Assembly: GCA_037367405.1 (NCBI GenBank) | Contig: JAZKJV010001879.1 | Coordinates: 124,001-188,000, forward strand | Length of the DNA stretch: 64,000 nt | Reading direction: 5' to 3' | Origin: Ottelia alismoides | Lineage: Eukaryota > Streptophyta > Magnoliopsida > Alismatales > Hydrocharitaceae | Made by a program: the position numbers and the translations under genes | The notes under the pieces: model-generated | Database searches by the model: none | Told to the model about the DNA's origin: nothing | The model's input: only the letters and a program-made list of their open reading frames with translations | In this document: piece by piece, positions 43,930-55,594 of the stretch | Layout: each line of letters begins with the position of its first letter | Position numbering within the stretch: the first letter of the stretch is position 1

Positions 43930-46156
43930 AAGTTCGATTCTCGAGATTTTTCATGTTCTTTATTTATTCGAGATTTGATTGTAATGATCTGTTCTTGAAG
44001 ATTCACTTTGAAGATTTCTTGTTCAAGTTCATGTTTAAAATCAAGTTCTAAGGTTTTTCATCCAAAAACCCTAATTCTGTGAAGTCAAAGCAAAACCCTT
44101 GCTGCCATGACATCTCCAGCCTGATCCGATTAGACGGTAGGCAGCTGGATCTCAGGCGGCAAGCTCCGCAAGTGGCCGCATCTTCTCAGACAGCCACATC
44201 TTCCATCTCCAAGCGATAGGGGAAGCCCCTTCGAGCAAGGAAAAGGTAGTAGTGGCCCATCCAGCGCTTCCTAGCGGAGTTCCACGCATCTCGACTCCAT
44301 GGCGGAGCCGTCCAAGCTCCAGGCGACACGAGGCCCTCATCTCCTTAGTGCGCTCCAGCATCTTCCAGCTGCATTGAACAGCATCAGCGTAGGCGGAACA
44401 CCTTCCAGATTGCAGCGGTTTGTCTTCCAGTATAGATCCTCCAGACGCGAAAAGGGTCGCTTCTTGCAATGCCGCTCCTCCTAGATCTACAAGAGGCGAC
44501 GACACAAGCGACATCTCCCAGATCGACATCTCCAGATCTGCGATCTGCACATCAATCGCGATTGGCCTTCTCCCGGTCTTTGCAGGCAGCGCAACCACCT
44601 CCGTCGGCATCCGACTGACCCGATCAACAGAAGGGCTACTTCTATATACTTTTCCAACTCCAAAATGGGGGAGGCTCCACAAAGAGCTCCTCTCCTTTCC
44701 AGCGGGTCCGAGCTCCAGGCGATGATGCCGCTACTCTCTTCAGGCGCCATCCCCCTGGCGGCGATAGACATCCAGGTTGCAGGCTCTGTGCATCGGCTTC
44801 TCCCCCTCCATCTAGGCAATGTGCCCCACCCTTCTGGCGATGGCATCCTTTGCAATCGGTGCAAAGCTCCATCGGGGGCAACAGGCTTTAGTGTCGAGGG
44901 TTCCCAGGTAGGGAACCCTAATAAGCTAGAGCTATTTTTTTAAAATATATATTATTTTTGCTATTTCTAAGGGCCCGAATAGGCCAAAAGAAAAAAAGAG
45001 GCCAGAGAAGAAAGGAAAAATGGAGGGCCTGTTAAAAAAAAAGAGGCGGATTGTTAAAAAGATATTTTGAAAAGAGGCACGTACAAAAAAACTGTATGTG
45101 AAAAAGAAAGAAAGGAAAGCCGTAAAAAAATTTTGAACGGCTGAAAAAAATGGTTTGAGAAAAAAAATATTGATTGAAAAAAATATATTTGAAAAAAAAT
45201 ATGCAAAAAATTCAAAAAAATGATACGACTTATTTATAAAAATGCATGATTCATGTTTGTTTTTTCCATCTTCATTTCTCTTCTCTCAACTTGGTCGATA
45301 TCTTCATTCCGACTAGTATGGGAGAAAGGGGGAGTATTGTGTAGAGTTACAGGTCTGTTCCTATTCAGATGTCAGATTCCAGACCAACAGGATTTTCCAG
45401 ACTCTACAGATATTCAGATATTCAGACTCGAAGTCAGATTGGTTCCGAGTCTTCAGTTTCTGCCACACACATGTATACGGTCTTTTTCAGATGTGTACAT
45501 GTCTGCCATCATTGTTTGTGGTCCCCTTCTTTGGTATTTCGGCCAGACTTTTCATGTGTCCATAGGGACTCCAGAGTAGAGATCCCATTCCCTATGCCAT
45601 GTAGGCTAGGGTTTTCATGTGGTTTCATAGGGACTCTAGAGTAGAGATCCTATTCTCTAAGCCAGATGAGAAAGATCTAGTTCTCCGATGAGGACACTTT
45701 CAGACTCCATTCTCCAATGTTTGTGAACTCCAGTACGAGATCCTTCCGAGGTTCCTATAAGAGAGAATCCATTTTGAGGTCCTTATGAGAGAGACCTATC
45801 TTCAGAGACCTACGTATGGATAATAAGCGACATTCTTTATTCGATCCTTTCAGAGATGGAGCAGTTGTCCACATGTTGTGGCGGGCCAGAGTTCTCCAGG
45901 TGGAGACTCATTTCCAGTTGCAATGACTCTGACAGGCGCAATAAAGAGCACATGTTCTCCGACGAGGAGAATCAATTTGACTCACACTCCAGCCCAATGT
46001 TCCTCCTCACCAATACGACATGAGAAGCAACGTCCTCGACAACAACCGACAATTGTGCATGTTGAGTTGATATTGTTTGTAGCGTCTTGTATTGTGAGTT
46101 GAGATTTCTATCTATTTGTCCAAGCTCAACATTGCATGCTCCAGCTTGAGGGGGAG
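43930..46156 (+). other. Element E internal region, apparently non-coding
   Basis: Three zones. 44100-44930 is GC-rich and repeats the word ctccag many times, with ORFs on both strands (176 codons minus at 44152-44682, 101 codons plus at 44420-44725) that resemble no gag. 44930-45240 is A-rich. 45250-46100 has repeated gagatcc and tccag words. The region starts with an ATG near 44108 but meets stops within a few codons. It closes with gcttgagggggag, the polypurine tract. Confidence 0.65.
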
Positions 46157-46416
46157 TGTTGACGTATTTGGTTATGCGTCACTTATATGGGAGATGGGTA
46201 AATGGATCACTCCGGGCTACGGAGACTCATAGAGGGCTATATAAGAATCCCCCACCCTCTGTATCCAGTGAGAGTGCAATGAATACATCAACCCTTTGAG
46301 GCGTTCTCCTGTGGTTTCATCTTACTCCTTAGGGAGTAGGGTTCCACGTTAAAATCCCATGTTCAATATTTCTTATTCTTTTTATCTGATACGCTTTCGC
46401 ATTCTATTTTGTAATA
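46157..46416 (+). repeat. Element E 3' LTR (260 bp)
   Basis: TGTTGACG...TTGTAATA; the usual CA end is changed to TA. It is shorter than the 5' LTR by one internal deletion and followed by ggatt, the target duplication. Confidence 0.9.
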
Positions 46417-46473
46417 GGATTGTAATGAGAACTCAATTTTACTAATGGTTTCTATCATTTTGAGTATAATACT

Positions 46474-46624
46474 TGTTAGAGTTATTGTGTTTTCTATTTT
46501 ATTTGAGTCATGTAATCCTTCGGGGTCATATATGTATTTCCCCTTTTCTGCTCTATAAGGTTTCTCTCTATACAAGAGACTCTAGACTCATAGAGTAAAC
46601 AAACGATTCATTCTCTTCTCTACA
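46474..46624 (+). repeat. Element F 5' LTR
   Basis: TGTTAGAGTTATTGTG...CTCTACA, with a weakened TATA region (ctctatacaagag). It differs from the 3' LTR at more than ten positions, so this insertion is old. Confidence 0.9.
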
Positions 46625-47144
46625 TGGCATTAGAGAAACGATCCTAGACTCGGTCCTATACCTAAAACCCGCTGCTACTGCCAGCCTCCGTCCTCCTCGA
46701 GCCTTACACGTACCCTTTTTCCTCGTCTATGGGTTCCGCACGAGGCCCCAATGATTACAGCGAATGATGCATGCACCGCCAGCACCCACCTTCGGGTGCA
46801 TCTAGTGTTGCTGGTGGTTCATGCAAGGTCATAACGACCCTAGACAACGCGGCCTACAGAACCGTCTGGTGCCTCAAGCGCCGCCAGCACTAGGTAGTAC
46901 CGCTGATGCAGCGTGCAGCACCATCGGGTGCTTACAACGACACAAACTAATGCCGCCACCGCTCCTTCAGCATATTCGGGTGCCAACGACGCCACCAACG
47001 ACTCTCTCCAACACCTCATGTATGCTGATTCTTCATAGTTCAGACCTCTTGTCGATACGTCCGTGAGTTTTAGGGCACTTTTCCCTCCTCACATGCCTAC
47101 TTGATCAACAACATGAGTTCTTTAATCTGTCCATCTAACCACCA
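46625..47144 (+). other. Element F leader
   Basis: GC-rich sequence with ccgccagc and ccaacgacgcc words, no convincing ORF. It matches the style of the leader of element I (55607-56160). Confidence 0.6.
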
Positions 47145-47453
47145 TGACATCAACTCCTATCAAGGCGAAGACCTTGTCCACTATGGCATCCTTGATGGGA
47201 TAAGGCACTACTATCGAACTTAAGGGCACCGAAAACAATGTGCTTAATAGTCTCGATCTCTCAAGGTGTTCATTAGTGGTTAGTGAAAAATCTATATCCT
47301 GAATAAGATCCTCCAGATGAGAAGGATAAAGACCATGACAACTGGCTCACATACAATTATCAGGTTATCAACTAGATGACCAACAACGATGAGGCGCATA
47401 TTTCCTTGAATCTTCTTTTCAAGGACACGATCAAGAAGATGTGCAAGGATTTT
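47145..47453 (+). pseudogene. Element F gag, first part
   Basis: Begins with ATGACATCAACTCC and, in shifting frames, gives a copia gag: KLKGTEN, VFISG, then LLFKDTIKKM. It is interrupted by the solo LTR G and continues at 50120. Alignment in meaning with the gag of element I (56380-56560) fixes the junction codon for codon. Confidence 0.75.
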
Positions 47454-47458
47454 GAGAA

Positions 47459-50114
47459 TGAAGGATATGGTGTAATCCTCAAGCGCATCACGGAAGCGTG
47501 AGCGTCGTATCGAATACGACAAGGAGCGACTAGTCGCACTAGTTACTCGATGCAGCGGAATTTAAAAAATTTTCATGCGACGAAACCACATGATCCAAGA
47601 ACACTTCTCGGATCGTTTCGTCTAAACCACAAACAAGTAATAAGATTACCTCTTGAAGCGTGGTTGCGATCGGGTCTCTAAACGAAGATACCTCTTGTCT
47701 CAAGTCTGATCCGACGGAGGAGATGCTTGCGAGCGCGGGGATGAACTGCGTGCTTCTCGCAATCCATGTTGATGATCCAAGCGGCGGATCTCCTGATCTC
47801 GACACACGAGATCCGATGTCTTCTTTACGAGCGAGGCGCACCGAAGTAGACGGAGATCCACGAACAGACGATCGGGCAGCATAACGACGACGCTGCGGCG
47901 ATGGAGATTCCCTCTAGGGCATCTATGATGGACGGCCATATGAGAGGGAGAGAGAGTAGACGTGTAGAGAGAATGAGAGAGAGAGAGAAGTGCTACAATA
48001 GCATCTATGTGTAAAGAGAGAGCATGGTATGCCTCTCTATTTATAGGGTTTTAGGATCCATGGATCTCAATCCATGGGACATATAAAATCAATAGATGAG
48101 ATTGATTTATGTCAATCCAATGGTCAAGATTGTTGTTGGTAAAAGCCAACAACTTTAGATTAAAATATATTTGACAAAATCAAATATAAATCAATCCTAA
48201 ATTACACCAATAAATAAGGAGAGAATATACATGGAGATTACATCTCCATGTACATTCAAGGGGGACGGCCACCTATTCCTTATAGGAATTGGGTGCCGCC
48301 CACACCTTTCCAAGTGGGGGCAATCTCATGGATTTCCATGAGATTGCATGCCTCCTTGATTTTCTCCATTATTTATTTCCAACAACTTTTTGTTGGGATT
48401 TTATTCACCAAAAATAATTCTCAATTAATTTTAGGAATATTGCAATCTTGACATTGGAAAATTGTGAAACATTCACAACCCAAAAAAACATATAATTTAC
48501 ATTATCAATTAATTACACAATGTGTATCCAATACACATAATAATTAATTAACAAATATAAATTATAATTATCTCTCTCTAATACATTATAAATCACATTT
48601 ATAATACATTATGAATAATTGGATATTACTATCCACATTATTCTTATCCACATTAATTAAATCACATTCAATTATATTGGATAACTTATTCTCATGTGCC
48701 CAAATAATATGAATCACATTCACATTATTCACATCTTTGATAATCAAATCACATTTAATTATCTAAGATAACTCTCCTTATAATATGAATCAAATTCATA
48801 TTATTCATGATCATTAAATCACATTTAATTATCCATTATCGCAATGCTTGGATACATTTTATAAACAATGAAATTATCCTGAACTCTTTCAAGGATAATG
48901 CGCTTTCTCCGCGAATACTTGGAGATAAGGACAGGGCGATTGTATTGTTCCACGTATAGTGACTTGGATATTGAGATTACATCTCAAATCCAGATCTCGG
49001 GCCTCCCATAGATGCTTGATTAAATCATGACCGCAAATCTAATCTTCTCATTGTATCTGAATCACATTCAGATCAATGTCCATCATTTGGATCAAGATCA
49101 GATTACTTCTCTACTGAGAGGAGTCACTAAAATCCAGACCCGTTTCATCACTCCCTAGGAATGGAAGAGTCATGGTTATACAATCGTTTATGATCACATC
49201 ACCCTCATGTATTCCCAATACCTGTACATCCTGCATACTGGAAGACTCAGAATAAACCCGAAGTATTAGATCAACTTTACACTGTCTACTTCAGGGTTTT
49301 ATCAGTGAGTTTCTCATTTTGATCATTGGGAGTTGGTATCAATCATATACTTTCCAAAAGCATATATCATACCTAGGTCTTGATCATATACTTTCCAAAA
49401 GTATATATCAAACCTACAAATTCAGTCAAGCTTCCAAAGCGAGACGACCGTGCGCACGGAATTTGATTCTTCCCAATATCTCATAAGTGAGCTCATGTCT
49501 TCCGGTTCAGTAGTGAACCTGTATGATCCCTTTGAGAGATCGTATTACTCATATGCCCTTGCATGCACACCAGCGCGCCGGTGTATAGACCTTGATTAGG
49601 CCATCAACCTATTGGTCTGCCAAATGTACATACTCAGACATATAGTAACATATCTGTCTCCGGTCAGAGGATGCATGCCTATATTATGACAGCATACGAT
49701 ATAGGACTTTGGTTATCTCGATCTTGTTAAATCAACTCTTTGATCTAACTAATCTGACACCTCCGAATCTCTATTCCTATGCAGAGGACCTGCATCAAGA
49801 GGTCTGTCAGATATCAGCGTAATAAGAAAGGATTGCCATCTCCTACTCAGGCTGGAGATCATCTCTTAACAATAATTTGATAGTGCTTGATGAGTCCTCA
49901 ATCTAACTCATTAGATGTTCATCCAAGCACCAGCCTCTATGATTCAATATTTGAATCAACATCTGTATGATTATCAAGATGGCCATGGTACATAACCCTA
50001 ATTGTACTAAGGGACCTATTATGCAAATTATTTATTCTTCATTTCAGATTAGGGAATGATATTCGCAATAACATTTATTGCATAATGGCTCGCCGTGGGC
50101 TCGCATGTCCAACA
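47459..50114 (-). repeat. Element G: Angela/SIRE-like copia solo LTR (2.66 kb)
   Basis: Flanked by the perfect target duplication gagaa (47454-47458 and 50115-50119). The minus strand starts TGTTGGACATGCGAGC, passes ATTATGCAATAAATG and ends ATATCCTTCA. The TATA box is CTATAAATAG (minus, 48037-48046), about 2.07 kb from the LTR start, leaving about 580 bp of R-U5. The start resembles that of Angela/SIRE-type LTRs, and size fits. No primer site or internal sequence borders it. Internal marks: a near-duplicated 37 bp unit (49345-49416), a GA run (47943-47985), an AT-rich part with periodic aaatcaca words (48480-48850). Confidence 0.85.
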
Positions 50115-50119
50115 GAGAA

Positions 50120-50760
50120 GACATACTCCCATAAGACGACGAAATCATGTCTTGCTGACATCTACACGTGGATCTGGTCTACATCTCAGGGTGATCCTAC
50201 CCTAGTGGAGCACTACATGCATCTCACTAGCCTGCACGAGGAGCTTACAATCTTTCTGCCTTCATGTTGTACCAAAAATGAATAAGAACATTCGTACTGG
50301 CAAGTATATCACTTTTGTGATGGCATGCATTGTAGATATCATGCAGTGAAGGAGTAATTTCTTATATCAAACACACTACCAACATTGAAGATCATCTTCG
50401 AACGTCTCGAAGAACTAGAGACATCTGCTGCATGACCTTCTACTTTACCTCCGCAGAGAACTCTGCTCACGTCGCATCATCTGGAAGAGAAGTACGATAG
50501 AGCTTTCGATGAGGCCGTAGACGTGACTCTGTACGTAGCAGTGGACAAGATTTTGGTCGTGAATGTGACATGGGTTGTGGACGAGATTCTATTGCTCCTC
50601 AGTACCCACAATGCACTCACTGTGTCGCTGGAACCACCTATCCGAACGATGCTCGTAAAAGATTGGCATACCTCCTTATCTAGCCAATAGTGCCTATGAA
50701 GATGCCTATCTGGTTGAAGAGGCATCTCCTACTATGAACCCTGTGGAAAGATGGTACATC
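50120..50760 (+). pseudogene. Element F gag, second part
   Basis: Continues with TYSHKTTKSCLADIYTWIWSTSQGD and MHLTSLHEELTIFLP (open 50085-50285, the first 35 bases belonging to G). After that a frame change leads to a decayed zinc-knuckle region near 50600-50650 (CTHC...). Gag forms the particle in which reverse transcription occurs. Pseudogene. Confidence 0.8.
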
Positions 50761-50849
50761 TCCATGATGCATATTACTTCTGTTTGATGCAGATTCTCTA
50801 GACTCATGGGCCCGCTTCTTTATCTTCCAGTGAGACTATCACTACTGCA

Positions 50850-51185
50850 TTGGCTACCCCTTCAAGTACAATAGCCAACTCTACGATCTCTATTGCTCCC
50901 TCTTGGATCATCAATTCTGGAGTCTCTACTCATATGACTGGAGAAGGTAATCTACTAACCTTCTCCAAACCTTATTCCTCCATGAAGTCAGTTCGAGTCG
51001 CCAATGGGACTCACTCGACGGTTACTAATGTCAGAACCATGGAGTTCTCCTCCAAGCTTCGATTGTCTGGGGTTCATTGTACTCTTGATTTCCCTCTCAA
51101 CTTATTTTATGTTCATAAGCTTTGTGTTGAGCTTAATTGCCATGTGATATTTGATGAATTCTGTTGTAATTTTCAGGACATCTAG
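50850..51185 (+). pseudogene. Element F protease
   Basis: A 111-codon open piece with WIINSGVSTHMTG where active copies have W-x-x-DSGAS-x-HMTG; the catalytic Asp reads Asn, so the protease is inactive. Followed by VRVANGTHS and the typical C-terminal LYVHKLC-like and VIFDEF words. Confidence 0.85.
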
Positions 51186-52300
51186 ATGAGGCAAATTATC
51201 GGTGGGGGCATGAGAAGAATGACCTCTATTATCTTGACATATCCTCTAAGTTTGTTGGTGCTGCATCCATCTCTGAAGACCCTTTCCTATGGCATCTATG
51301 TCTTAGGCATCCTTCTGTCAAGGCTCTCTCCATGATATTCCCGAACTCTCTACTCTGAAGCTATTTCAGTGCGAGGTGTGTGAATTCGGGAAACATCATC
51401 GAGCTTCTTTTCCAGTTCCTGTTGAGTCCCGTTGTATCACTCTTTTTAATCTTGTTCATTGTAATGTTTGGGGACCTTGTCCGGTCCAAACTTTGAGTGG
51501 TCATCGTTATTTTGTTGTTTTTGTGGATGATTATAGTAGATCCTCTTAAGTTTATTTAATAAAGGAATGTTCAGAGATCAATAAAATTGTCAGAAATTTC
51601 TTTTAATATGTCTAAACTTCTTTCTTCGCATGTGTTCAAATTACTCGAACTGACAATGCACTTGAGTTTACCCAACATGACTTGACGCCTTTCTTTACCT
51701 CTCAAGGAACTGCTCATCAAACATCAAGTCTATATGTCTCTCAATAGAATGGGATAGTAGAAAGGAAACTCTGAAATTTGCTTGATATTGCTAGATCTCT
51801 CCTCCTCGGATGAATATGCCCAAGTACTATTAGGGGGATGACATCCTTATTATTCATCTCATTAACAGAGTTCCATCTTTTGTCCTAAAAGGGGGCGTTC
51901 CTTTTTCGTTACTATACACCACTGAATCTCCTTTTCCTTTACCTTTGAGAATTTTTGGGTGCATTGCATTTGTTCACAGACAGTTAACGTAAAAAATAGT
52001 CGAATCTTTCAACATGAATTTGAGCAAGAATCCATATCGCCGATCCTACTTATAGTGGGAGAAGGCTTCACCATTTCCCCTACTTAAAGTGGGAAAAGGC
52101 TTTGTTGTTGTTGTTGATTGCATTTGTTCACAACTTCCATGCAGAAATTGTCACCTTGTGCCATCAAGTGCATCTTCTTGGGTACTCTCGTACTTAGAAA
52201 GACTATCGATGATGTCATTATATTGGGAGTCAATACTATATTTCCACGGATGTCACTTTCTTTGAGCAGACTAGCTTCTTTACACAAATTGTAGGTGACA
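51186..52300 (+). pseudogene. Element F integrase, with SINE insertion
   Basis: In shifted frames: the zinc-finger end (FQCEVCEFGKHHRASF, near 51370-51410), a FVDDYSRSS-like core word near 51530, a TDNALEFTQHD-like block near 51650 with the second catalytic Asp, a QQNG-Glu region near 51740, and the tail LFTTESPF / FVH. A SINE (51979-52116) splits the last part. Many stops. Confidence 0.8.
51979..52116 (+). mobile_element. SINE, 138 bp, TTG-tailed
   Basis: An insertion with a perfect 16 bp target duplication (attgcatttgttcaca at 51963-51978 and 52117-52132), ending in five ttg units. It contains tagtcgaatct, similar to a polymerase III B box, and no A box, so it is probably 5' truncated. Inside, the unit cctacttatagtgggagaa is repeated as cctacttaaagtgggaaaa. 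TTG tails are known from the plant TS-type SINEs. It is inserted in the integrase of element F, in the same orientation. Confidence 0.85.
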
Positions 52301-53500
52301 TCCCTTTGGATCTTCCACCTCTACCAATCGTCTATACATGCAAGCACACCATTACACAAATTTCTGTTCCTTTGCATGTTCCTTTTTTGCAGGATGATAT
52401 GCCCTCTTCAAGTACTCCCACCGTTGCAACCCCAAATGTACATGAGGAGCTTTCCATAGCTCTCCGCAAGCAAAAGAGGCAACACACTTTTCACCCTATG
52501 TCACATTTTACTTCTATTGATGGTTTATCTAGCTATGACAAGAGGTTTGCAGATGCTTGAATGTGGTTTTTATCCCCAGAGATCATTATAGTGCAATGTA
52601 GGATCAGGGTTGGCGACATGCCAAGGATGAGGAGATGAATTCCCTTACCTCCCAGGGCACATAAGATCTATGTCCCTCGAGAGTTTGACTTGTGGCTTGT
52701 GGATGTCTTCATGACCAAACAATCACCTGATAGGTCCATTGGCAGATTGAAAGCCGGATTAGTTGCAAAAGGATTCACAAAACCTATGGGGTTGATTGCT
52801 TTGAGACCTCTCCAGTTGCCAGAATGGGGTCTATACGCACCATTCTTTTGTTGCTGTTTATAAGGCATGGACAATTTTTCAACTTGATGTAAGAACATCT
52901 TCCCCTACGATGACCTTGAAGATGAGGTTTATATGATGCAACTGACGGGTTATGCAATTGAGGGAGAGCGTTTGCCGACTATGTAAGGCCATCTATGAAC
53001 TGAAGCAGAGTCCTAGGGCATGGTTTGATAGACTTACTACTGAGATCAATACTCTTGGGTTTCAGAGGATGACAAATGACTACTCTGTCTTTGTCAGACG
53101 GCGGTCTACTAACACCGCCATTCTTGTTATCTGTTTATGATATGGTCGTCACTGGAGATGACGAAGACGACATTTCAGAGACTAATACCTTCCTCCAAAA
53201 GGTCTTTGTCACGAAGGATCTTGGCCAACTTCGTTACTTTCTTAGCATTGAGGTGGTATGAACTACAATAGGGTTCATCTTTTACAGAGGAAGTATTGCC
53301 TTGACATTCTAATTGAGGCTGGCCTACTTGGATGCAAGCCATATGACATCCCTGTAGAAGAGAGGAAACATTCTACATCTACTAATCCTGTGTTTGAGGA
53401 TATTATACGGTATAAAAGCCTAGTGGATAAACTTCCCTATCTCACCATTATTAGGCCAGATATATATTATATGTTGTGAGCAGAGCCAACCATCATATAG
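52301..53500 (+). pseudogene. Element F reverse transcriptase and linker
   Basis: 52306-52560 is the linker between integrase and RT (Pro/Ser-rich, ending ALRKQKRQHTFHPMSHFTS). RT follows in at least four frames: a VARLVAKGFT-like word near 52760, FQLDV near 52885, CRLCKAIYELKQSPRAWFDRL (52975-53035), the catalytic region as VYDMVVTGDD (53130-53160, one Asp of YVDD lost) and TKDLGQLRYFLSIEV, then IVDKLPYLTIIRPDI (to 53475). Confidence 0.85.
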
Positions 53501-54084
53501 AGAGACCCTTTTACAGTCATTGGTAGGCTGATCCTTCGATACTTAAAGGAATTTCCCATACGTGGAATCTTCTATGGGGTCAATGGTTAGATTGATGTCT
53601 CCGTCTATACATATGCTGATTATGGCAGTTCGTCTAAGGGTTGTGGATCCACTACAAGCTACGCCAAGCTCATTAGGGGCAACCTGGTTACTTGGCGAAG
53701 CAAGATGCATACAGTGATCTCTAGATCAAGTGCATAGGCAAAAATACAGGGAAATGACCCAAGCCACCTGTGAGATCGCATGATGTGTCTCCTTTCTAAA
53801 TGAACTTGGACTTTCAGTTGTTACTCTTATATCTTTATACGGTGACAACAAGTCTGCTATGTACATCGCCACCAATATTGTTTTCTATGAACGAATCAAA
53901 CAAACTGAAGTTGATTGTCACTTCATTTGTGATGCAGTATGCAGAGGAAAGATCACCACTCCACACATCTCCACTGAATTTCAGTTTGCAGACATCTCCA
54001 CGAAGGCACTACCGAAGATGCGCCTCTCGTATTTGATTTCCAAGTTGGGCATGATCGATAGATATGCTCCAACTAGATGGGGAG
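53501..54084 (+). pseudogene. Element F RNase H and polypurine tract
   Basis: Pieces of copia RNase H: YADYGSSS-like near 53610, WRSKMHTVISRSSA near 53690-53730, then GDNKSAMYIATN (53840-53875), ERIKQTEVDCHFICDAV, FADISTKALPK and the terminal KLGMIDRYAPT. Ends with the purine tract gatggggag directly before the 3' LTR. Confidence 0.82.
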
Positions 54085-54232
54085 TGTTAGAGTTATTGTG
54101 TTTCTATTTTATATGATTCACGTAACCCTTCAGGTTCATATTTGTATTTTCCCTTTTTTTGCTCTCTAGGGTCTCTCTGTATAAGAGACCCTAGACTCAT
54201 GGAAAACGTAACAATTCATTCTCTTCTCCACA
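54085..54232 (+). repeat. Element F 3' LTR (148 bp)
   Basis: TGTTAGAGTTATTGTG...CTCCACA with TATA-like ctgtataagag. Followed by atatt. Confidence 0.9.
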
Positions 54233-55449
54233 ATATTTATTGGTTTACAAATGTTAGTAATAATTTTCACAAAAAAGAAGTAAACTTAAACATGGCCTCC
54301 TAAAGGTTGTTTTCATTTCAAGGGTATTGCCCTTGAGCGCCTATAGCAAGACCCCCTTCAAGATGATGGACTTTTCCTGCTATCATTTGAGGAGGTTGCT
54401 TAATAATCTCTATAATATGTCTCGTTTAACATACAGGTTATGATCTAAGCATCTCAAGATTCGCAACAAGTTCACGACATATATTGTTAATATAGTATAT
54501 AATGTGTGTGTTACATGTATTCAATATATCTTTTTAGATTTAGATCTTTCAATGTTGCGATTATGTTTTAATGTGGCCTTAGTTCTTGCTTTTGACGATT
54601 GATGAATCTTCTTCAACTTATTTGCGTGGCAAGTATTTACTAGTGTATTTGGTATATACTGTGTTTTGAGGCTATGAGGTTGATATTTGCCATTTCAACT
54701 TATTTACGCATTCTACATGACTAAACTTATATTTGCATGCCTTGTTCCATGATGCATATAAGTTTGTACGAGGATTATGATGTCGATAATATACAAAACT
54801 TGTAGTTAGACCTACATTGTAGCAAATAAGGGATGTGACTGGGTATTGAGGTGGGCAAGCGTTTGAAGACCACGTGGCTACAAGTGTTGACCACGATAGT
54901 TGACAAAGAAATGAAATGAAAGAAAATAAGAAATAAAATAGAAGGAAAAATCAAATGAAAAAATGGTCAACATGAAAGTTGTTGATCTCAATGAGATCTA
55001 CAACTTTCATGAGAGATCAAAAAGCTAATAAAGTAATTTGTACAAAATACAATTTTTATATTGGTATTAATTGTTGATTACCGTTATCTTTTAATGTTTT
55101 ATTATTTTTTTTGTATTTTTAATTTGATTTACTTAGTGGATTAATTTATGCATGATATATACATAATTAGTTTAATTTTTATGGGTTTTTATAGGTTAAA
55201 AGAAAGATGAATTAAACTCCATGAAGATAAAATATACAAGTTCAAACTCTTTTGTTTTCTCTGGATTTTGTGACTTTTATGGATATTGTTTCTTAATGGA
55301 AAGTTAGTAGATAATTCAAAGAGTATAAATGAAGAAGAATTAGGTCAAAATAATCAGTATTTGTTCATAAAATAATGGGCTCAAGTTTAACAAAAACCAA
55401 GGTTATTTTAATTACAAAATTAAACCCTAATTTCTTTGAATTAGTGATT
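54233..55449. other. AT-rich intergenic spacer
   Basis: No ORF, RNA gene or element of known type seen. It holds one hairpin (54971-55011) and short A/T runs. This may be the oldest, least disturbed piece of chromosomal DNA in the window. Confidence 0.5.
54971..55011. repeat. 20 bp inverted repeat with a one-base loop
   Basis: The left arm catgaaagttgttgatctca pairs with the right arm tgagatctacaactttcatg at 19 of 20 positions, with a single base between. Could fold as a cruciform or RNA hairpin; it may be the core of a decayed inverted-repeat transposon. Confidence 0.85.
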
Positions 55450-55594
55450 TGTTAAAGGGATTTTGCTAAAATTTCCATATAGAGTGATGAATCATGGATT
55501 CATCAGAGTGCTTTAGCGTTTCGGTCTATATAAGAACCCCTAGACCTCTTGAATAAAGTATCTCCTTGCATTCTCTCATTTCTCTCTCTCCACA
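55450..55594 (+). repeat. Element I 5' LTR (about 145 bp)
   Basis: Starts TGTTAAAGGG and ends CTCCACA, with TATA box tctatataagaa near 55525-55540. The start is less certain than the end because no 3' LTR is in the window. Confidence 0.7.

Larger units (their letters stand above)
39345..46416 (+). mobile_element. Element E: non-autonomous copia-like retrotransposon, without pol
   Basis: LTRs starting TGTTGGAGTATTTGG (39345) and TGTTGACGTATTTGG (46157). Primer site TGGTATCAGAGC at 43918-43929, purine tract gcttgagggggag at 46144-46156, target duplication ggatt at 39340-39344 and 46417-46421. The 5' LTR is split by a gypsy solo LTR. Without that, E is about 2.8 kb, of which about 2.2 kb is internal sequence lacking protease, integrase, RT or RNase H. 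It depends on other elements for movement. Confidence 0.88.
46474..54232 (+). mobile_element. Element F: decayed Ty1/copia retrotransposon
   Basis: LTRs of about 150 bp at 46474-46624 and 54085-54232, flanks atact/atatt (one change), and a weakened primer site tggcattagaga at 46625. Domains on the plus strand in copia order: gag, protease, integrase, RT, RNase H, all broken. Two younger insertions sit inside: the solo LTR G in gag and a SINE in the integrase end. Element I (55450-) is a relative. Confidence 0.92.

Noticed and set aside
44152..44682. 176-codon minus-strand ORF in element E
   Set aside because: Antisense to the element, lies in a repeat-rich GC zone, overlaps plus-strand frames of similar length and resembles no protein family I know.
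47471..50082. Alternative ends TGTAATCC...TTTATTGCA for solo LTR G
   Set aside because: Also TG...CA, but the flanks do not form a target duplication, while 47459-50114 has a perfect gagaa pair and joins the gag frame exactly.
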